64,000 nt of DNA from SIG455 sp045659025 (GCA_045659025.1 JAZOWA010000034.1:66148-130147); one strand, 5' to 3'. Counted from the stretch's first letter, positions 7,120 through 16,233 are shown. Translations and numbers: made by a program. The notes: a model not told the origin generated them from the sequence alone.

Positions 7120-7851
7120 ATGAATACGATAGAGATGTCAGGCAAGACAGTTGACCTTGCTATAAAGAACGCTCTTGACGAACTCGGCGTTGATATCGAC
7201 GATGTTAAGATAGAGATTATTGACACTCCCTCCAAGGGTGTGTTTGGCCTGGGCAGTAAGCTTGCCAAGGTAAGAGTGACAATCAAGACAGAAGATGACG
7301 AGGCAGAGAGTGTAGAGGATACTGTTGAAGAAGTAATCCCCACACCCGCTCCCGTTAAGAAAGCGGTTAAGAAAGACACCGAGTGCACAGAGGGTGACGT
7401 TACCAATGTAGTAGAATTCCTCAACGGCCTTTTCGACCTTGCAGGTATAGATGTTAAGGCAGAAGGCAAGATTGAATCCTTTGAAGAGGGTGATGCGGTA
7501 AGCGTTGACATCACAGGTGCAAACACAGGCCTTATCATTGGTAAAAGAGGTGAGACCATCACCGCGCTCCAGCACCTTGCATCCCTTTCTCTTGCCAGAA
7601 ATAATGCAAAAGCTCCCAAGGTATATCTCGATAGCGAGAACTACCGTGAGAAGCGTATTGAGGCGCTCAGAGCCCTCAGCAACCGCGTAGCAAACAACGT
7701 TGTTAAATCCCGCAGAAGTTTCACTTTTGAGCCTATGACTGCATATGAGAGACGTGTAATCCACTCCACATTGCAGAGCAACGAAAAGGTGACAACCTAT
7801 TCTGTAGGACAGGGCATCCACCGCAAGGTAGTAGTAGCCCTCAAAAAATAA
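7120..7851 (+). CDS. khpB: RNA-binding protein KhpB/Jag (EloR)
   Basis: Cytoplasmic RNA-binding protein (243 aa) linked to cell elongation and division in Firmicutes, working with KhpA. Domain order: Jag_N (residues about 1-50, ending KGVFGLGSKLAKVRV), an acidic and proline-containing linker, a KH domain with GLIIGKRGETITALQ (the GxxG loop), and a C-terminal R3H domain (MTAYERRVIHSTLQ, then SVGQGIHRKVVV). It ends the rpmH operon, in its usual position after yidC. Confidence 0.94.
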   Translation: MNTIEMSGKTVDLAIKNALDELGVDIDDVKIEIIDTPSKGVFGLGSKLAKVRVTIKTEDDEAESVEDTVEEVIPTPAPVKKAVKKDTECTEGDVTNVVEFLNGLFDLAGIDVKAEGKIESFEEGDAVSVDITGANTGLIIGKRGETITALQHLASLSLARNNAKAPKVYLDSENYREKRIEALRALSNRVANNVVKSRRSFTFEPMTAYERRVIHSTLQSNEKVTTYSVGQGIHRKVVVALKK

Positions 7852-7862
7852 TAAAAAAATAC

Positions 7863-7891
7863 TTGCAAATCAAAAAAACCTGTGATATAAT
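7863..7891 (+). promoter_or_regulatory. Promoter of rpmE
   Basis: TTGCAA (7863-7868), 17 bp, TATAAT (7886-7891), 57 bp before the rpmE start codon. Confidence 0.8.
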
Positions 7892-7947
7892 GTCTTAGGT
7901 TATAAATGATAACGTGAATTAACTCTGATGAAAGAGGTGAATGATAC

Positions 7948-8151
7948 ATGAGAGAAGGAATACATCCCGATTACAAGACAGCTACTGTAAAGTGCGCTTG
8001 CGGTGAAACATTTGAGACAAAGTCCACAAGAGAGACAATCAATGTCGAAGTTTGCTCCAAATGCCATCCTTTCTACACAGGCAAGCAGAAGCTTGTTGAT
8101 ACAGGTGGTAGAGTAGAGAAATTCAGAAAGAAATACGGCATGGACAAATAA
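7948..8151 (+). CDS. rpmE: Large ribosomal subunit protein bL31, zinc-binding form
   Basis: Ribosomal protein of 67 residues. It has the four cysteines of the zinc-containing (C+) form: C16 and C18 in VKCACGETF, and C36 and C39 in EVCSKCHPFYTG. The C+ form is the one replaced by a zinc-free paralogue under zinc starvation in some bacteria; no paralogue is in this window. AAAGAGGTG provides the ribosome site. It is a single-gene unit with its own promoter and terminator. Confidence 0.97.
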   Translation: MREGIHPDYKTATVKCACGETFETKSTRETINVEVCSKCHPFYTGKQKLVDTGGRVEKFRKKYGMDK

Positions 8152-8165
8152 TTTTGTTGTGTCAA

Positions 8166-8198
8166 AGGCCTCCATTTATAACTTAATGGGGGCTTTTT
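8166..8198 (+). terminator. Terminator after rpmE
   Basis: GCCTCCATT (8168-8176) pairs with AATGGGGGC (8185-8193), followed by TTTTT, 32 bp before typA. Confidence 0.88.
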
Positions 8199-8229
8199 AA
8201 TTTGTAAATTTTTGTGAGGCGGATAGCTG

Positions 8230-10047
8230 ATGAATATAAGAGAAGATTTGAGAAATGTTGCCATAATTGCCCACGTTGACCACGGCAAGACCACCCTGGT
8301 GGATGCCCTGCTTAAGCAGAGCAGTATCTTCAGGGAGAATCAGCAGGTGGCAGAGCGAGTGATGGACAGTAATGATCTTGAGAGGGAGAGGGGTATCACC
8401 ATCCTTTCCAAGACCACATCCCTCGTGCATAATGGCATCAGGATAAATATAGTTGACACCCCCGGCCATGCGGACTTCGGTGGTGAGGTAGAGCGAGTGC
8501 TCAAGATGGTTGACGGTGTACTTATCTTGGTTGATGCTTTTGAGGGTTGTATGCCCCAGACCAGATTCGTGCTTAAAAAGGCGCTCACATTGGGCCTTAA
8601 ACCTATTATAGTAGTCAATAAGGTAGACCGCCCCAATGCAAGACCCTATGAGGTGGTTGACGAAGTGCTCGAACTGTTTTTGGAGCTTGAAGCCACCGAC
8701 GATCAGTTCAACGCCCCCGTTATATATGCTTCCGGCAGAGACGGATTTGCATCCCTTTCCCCTGAGAATCACGATGGCACCATCAATCCATTGTTTGATG
8801 CCATTATAGAGCACGTTCCCGCTCCTGAGGGTGATAGCACAGAACCCGTGCAGATACTCATCTCCAATATCGACCACGATGAGTACGTGGGCGCCATGGC
8901 AATCGGCAGGGTAGAGCGTGGTACGGTTAAGACGGGTCAGCAGGCGATTATCTGCCGTAAAGACGGCACCACTTCCCCCATACGTATTACCAAGATGTAT
9001 CAGTATGACGGTCTTAAAAAGATAGAGGTAGAGTCTTCCACAGTAGGTGATATTATCACTCTGGCAGGTGTCGCCGATATCAATATCGGTGAGACGGTGT
9101 GTGATGTGAACTGCCCCGAGCCCTTGCCCTTCGTGGATATTGACGAGCCTACGGTTTCTATGAACTTCCTCGTTAATAACTCCCCCTTTGCAGGCAGAGA
9201 GGGTAAGTTTGTCACCTCCCGTCATGTCCGTGACAGATTGTTTAAAGAGACTGCTACCAACGTAAGCCTTAAAGTAGAGGAGACCGATTCTGCAGATTGC
9301 TTCAAGGTGTCAGGCAGAGGCGAACTCCACCTTTCAATCCTTATCGAGACAATGCGCCGTGAGGGATATGAATTCCAGGTGTCCAAGCCTGAGGTTATCA
9401 ATAAGATAATCGATGGCAAGGTGATGGAACCTATGGAACTCCTCTATATAGACGTGCCCGAGGAATACGTGGGCACAGTAATCGATAAACTCAGCAACCG
9501 CAAGGCGCAGATGATCAATATGGCTGCTGACCCTGCGGGTGGCTTTACCAGAATAGAATTCACCATCCCCTCCAGAAGCCTTATCGGCTATCGTTCCGAA
9601 CTTATGACGGATACAAGGGGTAACGGTGTTATGAACCACGTCCTTGAAGGTTATGAGGAGTATAAGGGCGAGATTGTATCCCGTTCCAGAGGCTCACTTA
9701 TCGCCTTTGAAGACGGTGAGACTATCGTGTATGGCCTTTTCAATGCACAGGAGAGAGGCTCTCTCTTCCTCGGTGCAGGAGAGAAGGTGTATGCAGGTAT
9801 GGTAGTAGGTGAGAACGCCAAGTCCGGGGATATAGAGGTTAACGTGTGCAAGAAAAAGCACGTTACCAACACCCGTGCTGCCGGCTCTGACGACGCTTTG
9901 AAGCTGGTTCCTCCTATCCAGATGTCACTTGAGAACTGTATAGAATTCCTCGCAGATGACGAACTTCTGGAGGTTACTCCCGAGAGCCTGCGTATAAGGA
10001 AAAAGATTCTTGATAAATCCCTTCGTGCCAAGGCACGTAATAAATAA
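8230..10047 (+). CDS. typA: Translational GTPase TypA/BipA
   Basis: Ribosome-binding GTPase (605 aa) related to EF-G and LepA, involved in 50S assembly and stress adaptation. G1 AHVDHGKTT, switch I RGITI, G3 DTPGHADFG and G4 NKVD are intact within the first 135 residues. The barrel and EF-G-like domains follow, ending with the TypA-specific C-terminal domain (RGSLIAFEDGETIVYGLF, ITNTRA-like VTNTRAAGSDD, LRIRKKILDKSLRAK). Length is typical. An AGGCGGA-like site precedes the ATG. The ung start lies 13 bp downstream, suggesting co-transcription. Confidence 0.97.
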   Translation: MNIREDLRNVAIIAHVDHGKTTLVDALLKQSSIFRENQQVAERVMDSNDLERERGITILSKTTSLVHNGIRINIVDTPGHADFGGEVERVLKMVDGVLILVDAFEGCMPQTRFVLKKALTLGLKPIIVVNKVDRPNARPYEVVDEVLELFLELEATDDQFNAPVIYASGRDGFASLSPENHDGTINPLFDAIIEHVPAPEGDSTEPVQILISNIDHDEYVGAMAIGRVERGTVKTGQQAIICRKDGTTSPIRITKMYQYDGLKKIEVESSTVGDIITLAGVADINIGETVCDVNCPEPLPFVDIDEPTVSMNFLVNNSPFAGREGKFVTSRHVRDRLFKETATNVSLKVEETDSADCFKVSGRGELHLSILIETMRREGYEFQVSKPEVINKIIDGKVMEPMELLYIDVPEEYVGTVIDKLSNRKAQMINMAADPAGGFTRIEFTIPSRSLIGYRSELMTDTRGNGVMNHVLEGYEEYKGEIVSRSRGSLIAFEDGETIVYGLFNAQERGSLFLGAGEKVYAGMVVGENAKSGDIEVNVCKKKHVTNTRAAGSDDALKLVPPIQMSLENCIEFLADDELLEVTPESLRIRKKILDKSLRAKARNK

Positions 10048-10060
10048 TCGGAGTGATTGT

Positions 10061-10744
10061 ATGATACATTTCGGCAATAGCTGGGATGGTATCCTCGCAG
10101 ATGAATTTGGTAAGGACTACTATCTCAAACTCAGGGAATTTCTCAAATCCGAGTATTCAAGATACGAGATTTATCCCCCGATGTATGATATTTACAACGC
10201 CTTTAAGACTACCGACTATAACGATGTCAAGGTGGTCATATTAGGTCAGGATCCATACCACGAGCCCAATCAGGCGCATGGTATGGCGTTTTCCGTTCGT
10301 CCCGGTGTTCCCACACCCCCGTCACTTCAGAATATGTATAAAGAACTTCAGGATTCCCTGGGTTGCTTTATTCCGGATAACGGCTATCTCGTGAAGTGGG
10401 CAGAGCAGGGCGTATTGCTTCTTAACACCACTCTCACAGTCCGCAGAGCCAATGCCAACTCTCATTCCCAGGCAGGCTGGCAGACCTTCACCGATAACGT
10501 TATCCGTAAATTGAGTGATAGGGCAGAGCCGATTATATTTATGCTCTGGGGCTCCAATGCAAGACGTAAGACGGAGATGATAGACTCTTCAAGGCATTTT
10601 ATCCTTGAGGCGCCTCATCCCAGTCCCCTTTCTGCATATAGAGGTTTCTTTGGTTGCAATCACTTTGTAAAGGCAAACGATATCCTTACCCGCCTGGGCA
10701 AATCCCCGATTGACTGGCAGATAGAAAATATAAATGAAAAATAA
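10061..10744 (+). CDS. ung: Uracil-DNA glycosylase, family 1
   Basis: Removes uracil from DNA to start base excision repair (227 aa). Family 1 motif A is GQDPYHEPNQAHGMAFSV with the catalytic aspartate, and motif B is HPSPLSAYRGFFG with the catalytic histidine. The start at 10061 (MIHFGNSWDGIL) follows CGGAGTG at a good distance; an extension to 10010 would overlap typA and lacks a site. It follows typA closely and probably shares its transcript. Confidence 0.96.
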   Translation: MIHFGNSWDGILADEFGKDYYLKLREFLKSEYSRYEIYPPMYDIYNAFKTTDYNDVKVVILGQDPYHEPNQAHGMAFSVRPGVPTPPSLQNMYKELQDSLGCFIPDNGYLVKWAEQGVLLLNTTLTVRRANANSHSQAGWQTFTDNVIRKLSDRAEPIIFMLWGSNARRKTEMIDSSRHFILEAPHPSPLSAYRGFFGCNHFVKANDILTRLGKSPIDWQIENINEK

Positions 10745-10752
10745 TTGAAAGG

Positions 10753-10778
10753 GACAAGTCAAAAATATTGACTTTGTC
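10753..10778. repeat. Inverted repeat over the guaA -35 region
   Basis: GACAAGTCA (10753-10761) and TGACTTTGTC (10769-10778) are complementary apart from one bulged base. The right arm overlaps the -35 box of the guaA promoter. It may be an operator or a weak terminator of ung. Confidence 0.45.
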
Positions 10779-10797
10779 ACTTTTATTGTATTATAAT
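10768..10797 (+). promoter_or_regulatory. Promoter of the guaA-like gene
   Basis: TTGACT (10768-10773), 18 bp, TATAAT (10792-10797), 39 bp before the ATG. Confidence 0.75.
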
Positions 10798-10836
10798 ATT
10801 TATTATAAAATTCGACATTATATGGGAGGAATAACA

Positions 10837-11817
10837 ATGCTTAATAATGTACGTCCCGATTCAATGGAACGCATCACCACCCCCGAGCTTGCAGATAAGT
10901 TCATTGCAGAGCAGGTGGCAGAAGTTCGTGCACAAGTAGGAGATAAAAAGGTTCTCCTCGCTCTTTCAGGCGGTGTTGACTCATCCGTTGTTGCGGCACT
11001 TTTGATAAAAGCTATCGGCAAACAGCTCGTGTGTGTTCACGTTAATCACGGCCTTATGCGTAAGGGTGAGAGTGAGCAGGTTATCGAGGTATTCCGTAAT
11101 AAACTCGATGCCAACCTCATCTATATCGACGCAACTGACAGATTCCTTGACCTTCTTGATGGCGTAGCAGAGCCCGAGAAGAAGCGCAAGATTATCGGCG
11201 GCGAGTTTATTAAGGTGTTTGATGAAGAAGCCCGTAAATTAGAGGGTATTTCCTTCCTTGCACAGGGTACAATCTACCCTGATATTTTGGAAAGTGACGG
11301 CGTTAAAGCCCATCATAATGTAGGCGGTTTGCCCGAGGATATGCAGTTTGAACTTGTTGAGCCCGTACGCCTCCTTTATAAAGACGAGGTTCGCGTGGTT
11401 GGTAAGGCATTGGGTCTTCCTTCTTCAATGGTTGACCGTCAGCCCTTCCCCGGTCCCGGTCTCGGTGTTCGTTGCCTCGGTGCTATCACCCGTGACAGAT
11501 TGAACGCTCTCCGTGAGGCAGATGCAATCTTAAGAGAAGAGTTTGATAACTGCGGTCTTGCCAAGACGGTTTGGCAGTATTTCATCGCCGTTCCCGATAT
11601 GAAGAGCGTAGGCGTAAGAGATGATAAGAGATACGAAGGCTGGCCCGCAATCATCCGCGCAGTCAATACTACCGACGCGATGACAGCCACTATCGAGGAA
11701 ATCCCCTATGATATCCTCCATAAGATAACAAACCGTATCACCGCCGAGGTAGAAGGCATCAACCGTGTCCTCTTAGACCTCACTCCCAAGCCTGTCGGCA
11801 CAATCGAGTGGGAGTAA
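10837..11817 (+). CDS. guaA: GMP synthase ATP-pyrophosphatase subunit (no glutaminase domain)
   Basis: Converts XMP to GMP by adenylylation and amination. At 326 aa it covers only the C-terminal part of bacterial GuaA (usually about 515 aa): the PP-loop LALSGGVDSSVVAALL near residue 45, VNHGLMRKGE, AQGTIYPDILES, HHNVGGLP, and the dimerization domain ending KPVGTIEWE. The class I glutaminase domain is absent, and GGGAGG with ATG marks a genuine start after a promoter, so this is not a truncated frame. Ammonia must come from free NH3 or from a separate glutaminase subunit encoded elsewhere, as in archaeal two-subunit enzymes. Confidence 0.93.
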   Translation: MLNNVRPDSMERITTPELADKFIAEQVAEVRAQVGDKKVLLALSGGVDSSVVAALLIKAIGKQLVCVHVNHGLMRKGESEQVIEVFRNKLDANLIYIDATDRFLDLLDGVAEPEKKRKIIGGEFIKVFDEEARKLEGISFLAQGTIYPDILESDGVKAHHNVGGLPEDMQFELVEPVRLLYKDEVRVVGKALGLPSSMVDRQPFPGPGLGVRCLGAITRDRLNALREADAILREEFDNCGLAKTVWQYFIAVPDMKSVGVRDDKRYEGWPAIIRAVNTTDAMTATIEEIPYDILHKITNRITAEVEGINRVLLDLTPKPVGTIEWE

Positions 11818-11841
11818 TTCATCTTTGTTAATTCAAAACAC

Positions 11842-11871
11842 AAAAAGCAGACGATTTCGCCTGCTTTTTTT
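11842..11871 (+). terminator. Terminator after the guaA-like gene
   Basis: AAGCAGACGA and TCGCCTGCTT pair with one mismatch around a 2-nt loop, followed by a T-run. Confidence 0.85.
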
Positions 11872-11895
11872 ATGCAAAAAAGCAAAAACGGGATA

Positions 11896-11924
11896 TTGTT
11901 TGATTGGCGCAGATTTGGTAAAAT
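11896..11924 (+). promoter_or_regulatory. Promoter of the M6 metalloprotease gene
   Basis: TTGTTT (11896-11901), 17 bp, TAAAAT (11919-11924), 51 bp before the start codon. Confidence 0.6.
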
Positions 11925-11975
11925 AGTAGTGACGGATTATACCTTGTAAATATACTTTTTGGGAGTTGATTTTAT

Positions 11976-14900
11976 ATGAAGAATATTATCAGGAAAGGAC
12001 TTACTCTTGCAGTATGTATCGGTGCGGTTTTAGCATCCACCGTAGTATTTGCAGTACCTGCCAAGCCGGAGCTTTTTGAGCACGTACAGCCTGACGGCAG
12101 CGTGATTTACGCTCGTATGTGGGGTGATGAGTTCTACAACTTTGTGGGTGACGAGGACGGCTATATCCTCACCAGTGACGAGGACGGCACTCTCCGCTAT
12201 GTGACTGCCGACACATCTGATGAGGAGACCTTTTCTGCTCCTTCGCAGAATGGTCGCCCCGCCAACGCGGTTAAGGGTTATAACGTTCCCGACAGGGTAG
12301 TCAATAATTTTGACGAGGATCCCGGTGAGGACGTTGATGAGGTGGAGGCTTTCTCCGGCATCTTCCGTGGTGTTGCCCATGATGCAGGTGAAGAAGATGC
12401 GGTTTTTGCTTCCTCGGAAGATACTCCCTCAATCTTTGAGCAACGCCTTTTGATAGTAATCCCCGAATATGACAACTGCACGTTGCCTGATATGTGGACT
12501 ACAGACCTTTTTGATAAGACCTTCTTTTCTCAGAAAAGCGGCGTTCTCAGTGTAGCCAATTATTATAAAGAGGTTTCAGGTGGCAGATTGACTTTTGTGC
12601 CTGCATTCAACTCCGATGATATCGGCACCTCTGCAGCCGATGGCATGCCTATAACTGATGACGATACAACCGACACCTACGGCGTGTTTGCCAGTGGTAT
12701 TATTAGGGTAAGGGTAGAGGGCAATCACCCCAACGGCAATTTCGGTCAGGGTACATCCAATACTCATGCAAAGAAGATTCTGGCGGCATTGGATCCTTAC
12801 ATAGATATATCCAAATTTTCCAATGGCAAAACAACTCTTGCAAACAGCGATATGTCAATATGCTTCTTTATGCCCGGTTATGAGATGTCGGGTAATACGC
12901 CGTCTCCTGCTACATGGGCACACAAGACTTACCTTGCGTCCGGTTATGCCATGTCCCTTGATGGTGTTAAGGTTTGCACCAGCTCCTCCGGATACATTAT
13001 GGTAGGTAGCAGAGACTATAACAATAACAAGGACACTGCTTCTCAGCTCGGTGTATTCTGTCACGAGTTGGGACATCTTGTCTGCAAACTTCCCGATTTG
13101 TACAACCCCTCGGGAGATACGGACTATAGTGATATAAGTGCGTTGAGTCTTATGAATCACGGCTCATGGGGCAGAAGAAGCACAAGTGTAGCCAGCGGTA
13201 GCCGTCCTACCCATCTTGACGCGTGGAGCAAGTATTATCTTGGTTGGTATGATGCAGAAGACCTCCTTGAGGTAGATGCCACCAATACGGGTGTCTATGA
13301 TCTGGAGTCGTGGCACACAGACGGCGACGGCTATAAACTCATCAAGGTAAACAGTCTTGCAGATAACGAGTATTTCCTCATTGAGAACAGACAACACACC
13401 GGATTTGACGAGGGCTTTAAGCCGTGGTGTTCAGTTCCCGGTATAGCGGTTTGGCGTATAGACGGTAAATACACCGCGTCTTCATATGTTTCAGCTAACA
13501 CCGTCAATGCCAGATCCAACCCCGGTGTTAAGCTCCTCCGTAGCGGAAAAGGCCTTGCGGATTTCTACAATTCGTCTAAATATCTGTGGCATGCAGGAGA
13601 CAACAAACTGGCAGCCCTTGGCAAAGCCACATCTCCCAGCAACACCCTTAACACACCCCCGTTGGAAACAAACGATTATTCAGGCGTGGTGACAGAGATT
13701 ACAGACAGCGGAGTTGGTTTCAGGGTATTGTCACCCACAGGCAATACTATGAAGGTAAGTCTTGGTCATGCAGATGTTGAATCCGCTTATTATACTTCCG
13801 GCGGCAACACCAAGATGTACGTATTCAACAACACCCCCGGTACTATAAGCACAGTACCGCTTCTGGCTGAGTACGGCAACGATACTCTTAATAATCTTCT
13901 GATGTATGGCAGAGTGGCGGTGGAAAGCGGTAAATATGCAACCACCCCCACCCAGAGTCTCACATTGAATTCCACGGATTATGATTATAAGGGCCTGCTC
14001 CTTGACTGGCCCAAATTGACATCATATTACACAGACTATGAAGAACCCGAAGAGGACCGCACATACAGACTCACTCTTAACAACACCACTACCCGTGAAA
14101 GTGTAGAGGATGGTATGTCTGTCAAGGCGGGCTCGTATGTACTGTTCTACAGACACCCGGATGCTGCGTACAAGAATAACGGCTCTCTCGCTACTGTTGC
14201 AGACGGTCCGCTGAGCTATCTTGTGGCAGTTAAAATCAAAGGTGGTACAAACGTTATTTCCGCAGTTAGAGGTGACGGAATAGAGACAGAATCCATCACC
14301 GTAACAGGTATCAAAACCGATGCCAACACTACCGCCACAACCAGCAATCTTACAAACGTGACTTCAAGTGCAGGAACTATTGCGGACACGACTCACACAG
14401 CGGTTTATAATGTCGGCACCAAATACCAGACACTTGCTGATATGTCATCAGGTTTCAAAGACGGTGCGGATTACCTCTCCTTCAAGGCAGATGTTTACTA
14501 TAAGCTTAATTCTTCTTCACAGATAAACGGCAGTACCGGATATTCCGGTATATTCGGTATTAAGGGTTCTGCAACCAAGTACCTTTCAATCTTTGATAAC
14601 GGGGAACTCGGCATAGGTGGTTCGGGTACTTATGAAAAGACAGGTATCAAGCTCACCAAAGCCACTTGGAATACCATAGAGGTTATCGCAGATAAAAAGG
14701 CGAAGTCAGTTGATGTGTATGTGAACGGCGTTCTCGCTATCAAGGGCTACAAAGGGTCTGGCACCATTACTAACGGACTCTCAGTCGTTACAGGTGTTGT
14801 GAATTCAAATGTTTATTTCAGTAACACCACATATAGCACACATATAATTAACCCCGATGCAGAGGATGATGAGGAATCGTCTGATGCTTTTGAGCTCAAG

Positions 14901-15746
14901 CTCAATACAATGTACGGCCTTGCCAATATGGCGAGCGGTGAAAATGCAGTTATAGGCACCAGAGTTGAATTCATCAAGCCTACCATTGCATTTGGCAATA
15001 CAGTCAAGTATTTCAATAATGGTACCGATATCACCGACACAGTTGAAGACGGTAATGTCTTTGTGGGCATTCCCGTGACAGCCAAGGGCAATAATGTCAT
15101 CAAAGCCGTTGAGTACAATGGTGATGATGCTGTAAGAGAAACCGAAGAGATCACCATAGTCGGTCTTTCTCTTACAGTCACAGGCAAGAGCGGTGGTAAC
15201 GATGAGCTCTGGCCACCCGAGACAGAGTACGCCGCATATCTTGAAGAAGGTGCAGTAGTGGGTGAGGATGAGCTCGCCATGGCGCAAAAGCTCTACGGAG
15301 TAGTTGACGGCACCGCCACACGCAAACCTGCACAGGGTACGGGTACTGCTTCATCTTCATATACTGCAAGTCTTTCAACTGCGGACTATGTCTACTTAAG
15401 GATGAATGTCTTCATCAGAGACGGTCTGACTTCTGCTACACCGTGGATTTCACGATGGACAAGTGATTATATAAGGATTAACGGTGATAACAACCATATC
15501 CTCGTGAACACCTCCAAGGATACCAATGTAACCCTCCGTACAAACGAGTGGGAGAAGATAGAGATCTACGCTGACGGCAGCACGATTGATATTTATATCA
15601 ATGGAGTGCTTAAGGGCAAGAAGTGTGCAACCCACACCATGACAGGCACCAAGATTTATCTTGGCAGCAGCTCTTCCGAAGCGGAGCCCAATCTGTATAT
15701 AGACAGGCTTGACTATTACAGAGGTAAATGCACCATAGACGAATAA
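11976..15746 (+). CDS. Secreted M6-family metalloprotease with two C-terminal LamG-like domains
   Basis: Large extracellular zinc protease (1256 aa). A signal peptide (MKNIIRKGLTLAVCIGAVLA, cut near FAVPAK) precedes an M6 domain resembling immune inhibitor A. The zinc motif HELGH is at residues 363-367 with the downstream YNPSGDTDYSD and MNHGSWG segments typical of M6. After residue 600 come beta-rich modules, then two concanavalin/LamG-like domains at about 808-950 and 1105-1250, each ending with a WNTIEVIAD or WEKIEIYAD strand and a VYVNGVL or IYINGVL strand. These may bind glycans. No cell-wall anchor is visible. Monocistronic. Confidence 0.88.
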   Translation: MKNIIRKGLTLAVCIGAVLASTVVFAVPAKPELFEHVQPDGSVIYARMWGDEFYNFVGDEDGYILTSDEDGTLRYVTADTSDEETFSAPSQNGRPANAVKGYNVPDRVVNNFDEDPGEDVDEVEAFSGIFRGVAHDAGEEDAVFASSEDTPSIFEQRLLIVIPEYDNCTLPDMWTTDLFDKTFFSQKSGVLSVANYYKEVSGGRLTFVPAFNSDDIGTSAADGMPITDDDTTDTYGVFASGIIRVRVEGNHPNGNFGQGTSNTHAKKILAALDPYIDISKFSNGKTTLANSDMSICFFMPGYEMSGNTPSPATWAHKTYLASGYAMSLDGVKVCTSSSGYIMVGSRDYNNNKDTASQLGVFCHELGHLVCKLPDLYNPSGDTDYSDISALSLMNHGSWGRRSTSVASGSRPTHLDAWSKYYLGWYDAEDLLEVDATNTGVYDLESWHTDGDGYKLIKVNSLADNEYFLIENRQHTGFDEGFKPWCSVPGIAVWRIDGKYTASSYVSANTVNARSNPGVKLLRSGKGLADFYNSSKYLWHAGDNKLAALGKATSPSNTLNTPPLETNDYSGVVTEITDSGVGFRVLSPTGNTMKVSLGHADVESAYYTSGGNTKMYVFNNTPGTISTVPLLAEYGNDTLNNLLMYGRVAVESGKYATTPTQSLTLNSTDYDYKGLLLDWPKLTSYYTDYEEPEEDRTYRLTLNNTTTRESVEDGMSVKAGSYVLFYRHPDAAYKNNGSLATVADGPLSYLVAVKIKGGTNVISAVRGDGIETESITVTGIKTDANTTATTSNLTNVTSSAGTIADTTHTAVYNVGTKYQTLADMSSGFKDGADYLSFKADVYYKLNSSSQINGSTGYSGIFGIKGSATKYLSIFDNGELGIGGSGTYEKTGIKLTKATWNTIEVIADKKAKSVDVYVNGVLAIKGYKGSGTITNGLSVVTGVVNSNVYFSNTTYSTHIINPDAEDDEESSDAFELKLNTMYGLANMASGENAVIGTRVEFIKPTIAFGNTVKYFNNGTDITDTVEDGNVFVGIPVTAKGNNVIKAVEYNGDDAVRETEEITIVGLSLTVTGKSGGNDELWPPETEYAAYLEEGAVVGEDELAMAQKLYGVVDGTATRKPAQGTGTASSSYTASLSTADYVYLRMNVFIRDGLTSATPWISRWTSDYIRINGDNNHILVNTSKDTNVTLRTNEWEKIEIYADGSTIDIYINGVLKGKKCATHTMTGTKIYLGSSSSEAEPNLYIDRLDYYRGKCTIDE

Positions 15747-15750
15747 ACAC

Positions 15751-15784
15751 AAAAAAGCCGAAGTTATATCTTCGGCTTTTTTAT
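15751..15784 (+). terminator. Terminator after the M6 protease gene
   Basis: AAAAAAGCCGAAG and CTTCGGCTTTTTT form a 13-bp perfect stem around a 6-nt loop; the T-run is part of the right arm. Confidence 0.92.
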
Positions 15785-15843
15785 TTCTATTTCCCATCCC
15801 ACTTGCATATAGATATACAAACTATATGTAATGGGGGAGAAGT

Positions 15844-16119
15844 ATGAAAGATTACATAACCAATCGTGTCATCTTGCTTGCTGAATATATGATAGAGTAT
15901 AAATCCACCGTACGTGCCGCCGCATCAAGATTTGGTATATCCAAGTCCACGGTGCATATGGATCTGGTGGAACGTCTGCCTGAGATAAGCAGGTCTATGG
16001 CAGAGGAGGTCAAGGCTATCCTTGACGAGAATAAAGCCGAGCGCCATCTCCGTGGTGGAGAGGCGACGAAGGAAAAATATAAGAACAAAAAAATCAATAA
16101 AGAAGTTTCAACAGTGTAA
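15844..16119 (+). CDS. spoIIID: Sporulation transcriptional regulator SpoIIID
   Basis: Small DNA-binding regulator (91 aa) that adjusts mother-cell gene expression after SigE. It has the expected length and sequence: ERLPEI-containing core, HTH AAASRFGISKSTVHMDLVER around residues 28-45, and a lysine-rich C-terminal tail (ATKEKYKNKKINKE). A GGGGGA ribosome site lies just upstream. In Bacillus it is transcribed by SigE; a SigE-type promoter would be expected in the 59-bp gap upstream but I could not define one with confidence. It converges on tRNA-Pro. Confidence 0.95.
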   Translation: MKDYITNRVILLAEYMIEYKSTVRAAASRFGISKSTVHMDLVERLPEISRSMAEEVKAILDENKAERHLRGGEATKEKYKNKKINKEVSTV

Positions 16120-16130
16120 AAATAAAATAA

Positions 16131-16158
16131 AAAAGCACCGGAATAATCCGGTGCTTTT
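16131..16158. terminator. Bidirectional terminator between spoIIID and tRNA-Pro
   Basis: A perfect 12-bp stem AAAAGCACCGGA/TCCGGTGCTTTT with loop ATAA serves spoIIID on the plus strand and the tRNA gene on the minus strand; it ends 3 bp from the tRNA 3' end. Confidence 0.92.
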
Positions 16159-16160
16159 AA

Positions 16161-16233
16161 TCGGAGTGACAAGACTTGAACTTGCGGCCCCTAGACCCCC
16201 AGTCTAGTGCGCTACCAACTGCGCCACACCCCG
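16161..16233 (-). tRNA. tRNA-Pro (anticodon GGG)
   Basis: A 73-nt cloverleaf. The acceptor CGGGGTG pairs with CACTCCG with one G-U, and the discriminator is A. The D stem is GCGC/GCGC with AGTTGGTA in the loop. The anticodon stem is CTAGA/TCTAG with loop CTGGGGG (anticodon GGG). The T arm carries GTTCAAGTC. CCA is not encoded. It reads CCC and CCU proline codons. Confidence 0.95.

Noticed and set aside
6942..7821. Minus-strand frames of 225 and 227 codons opposite yidC/khpB
   Set aside because: They are complementary to well-supported genes and show low-complexity Ser/Leu composition typical of antisense shadows.
8197..9225. 342-codon open frame opposite typA on the minus strand
   Set aside because: Antisense to the conserved GTPase domain of typA; no homology features and no start signal.
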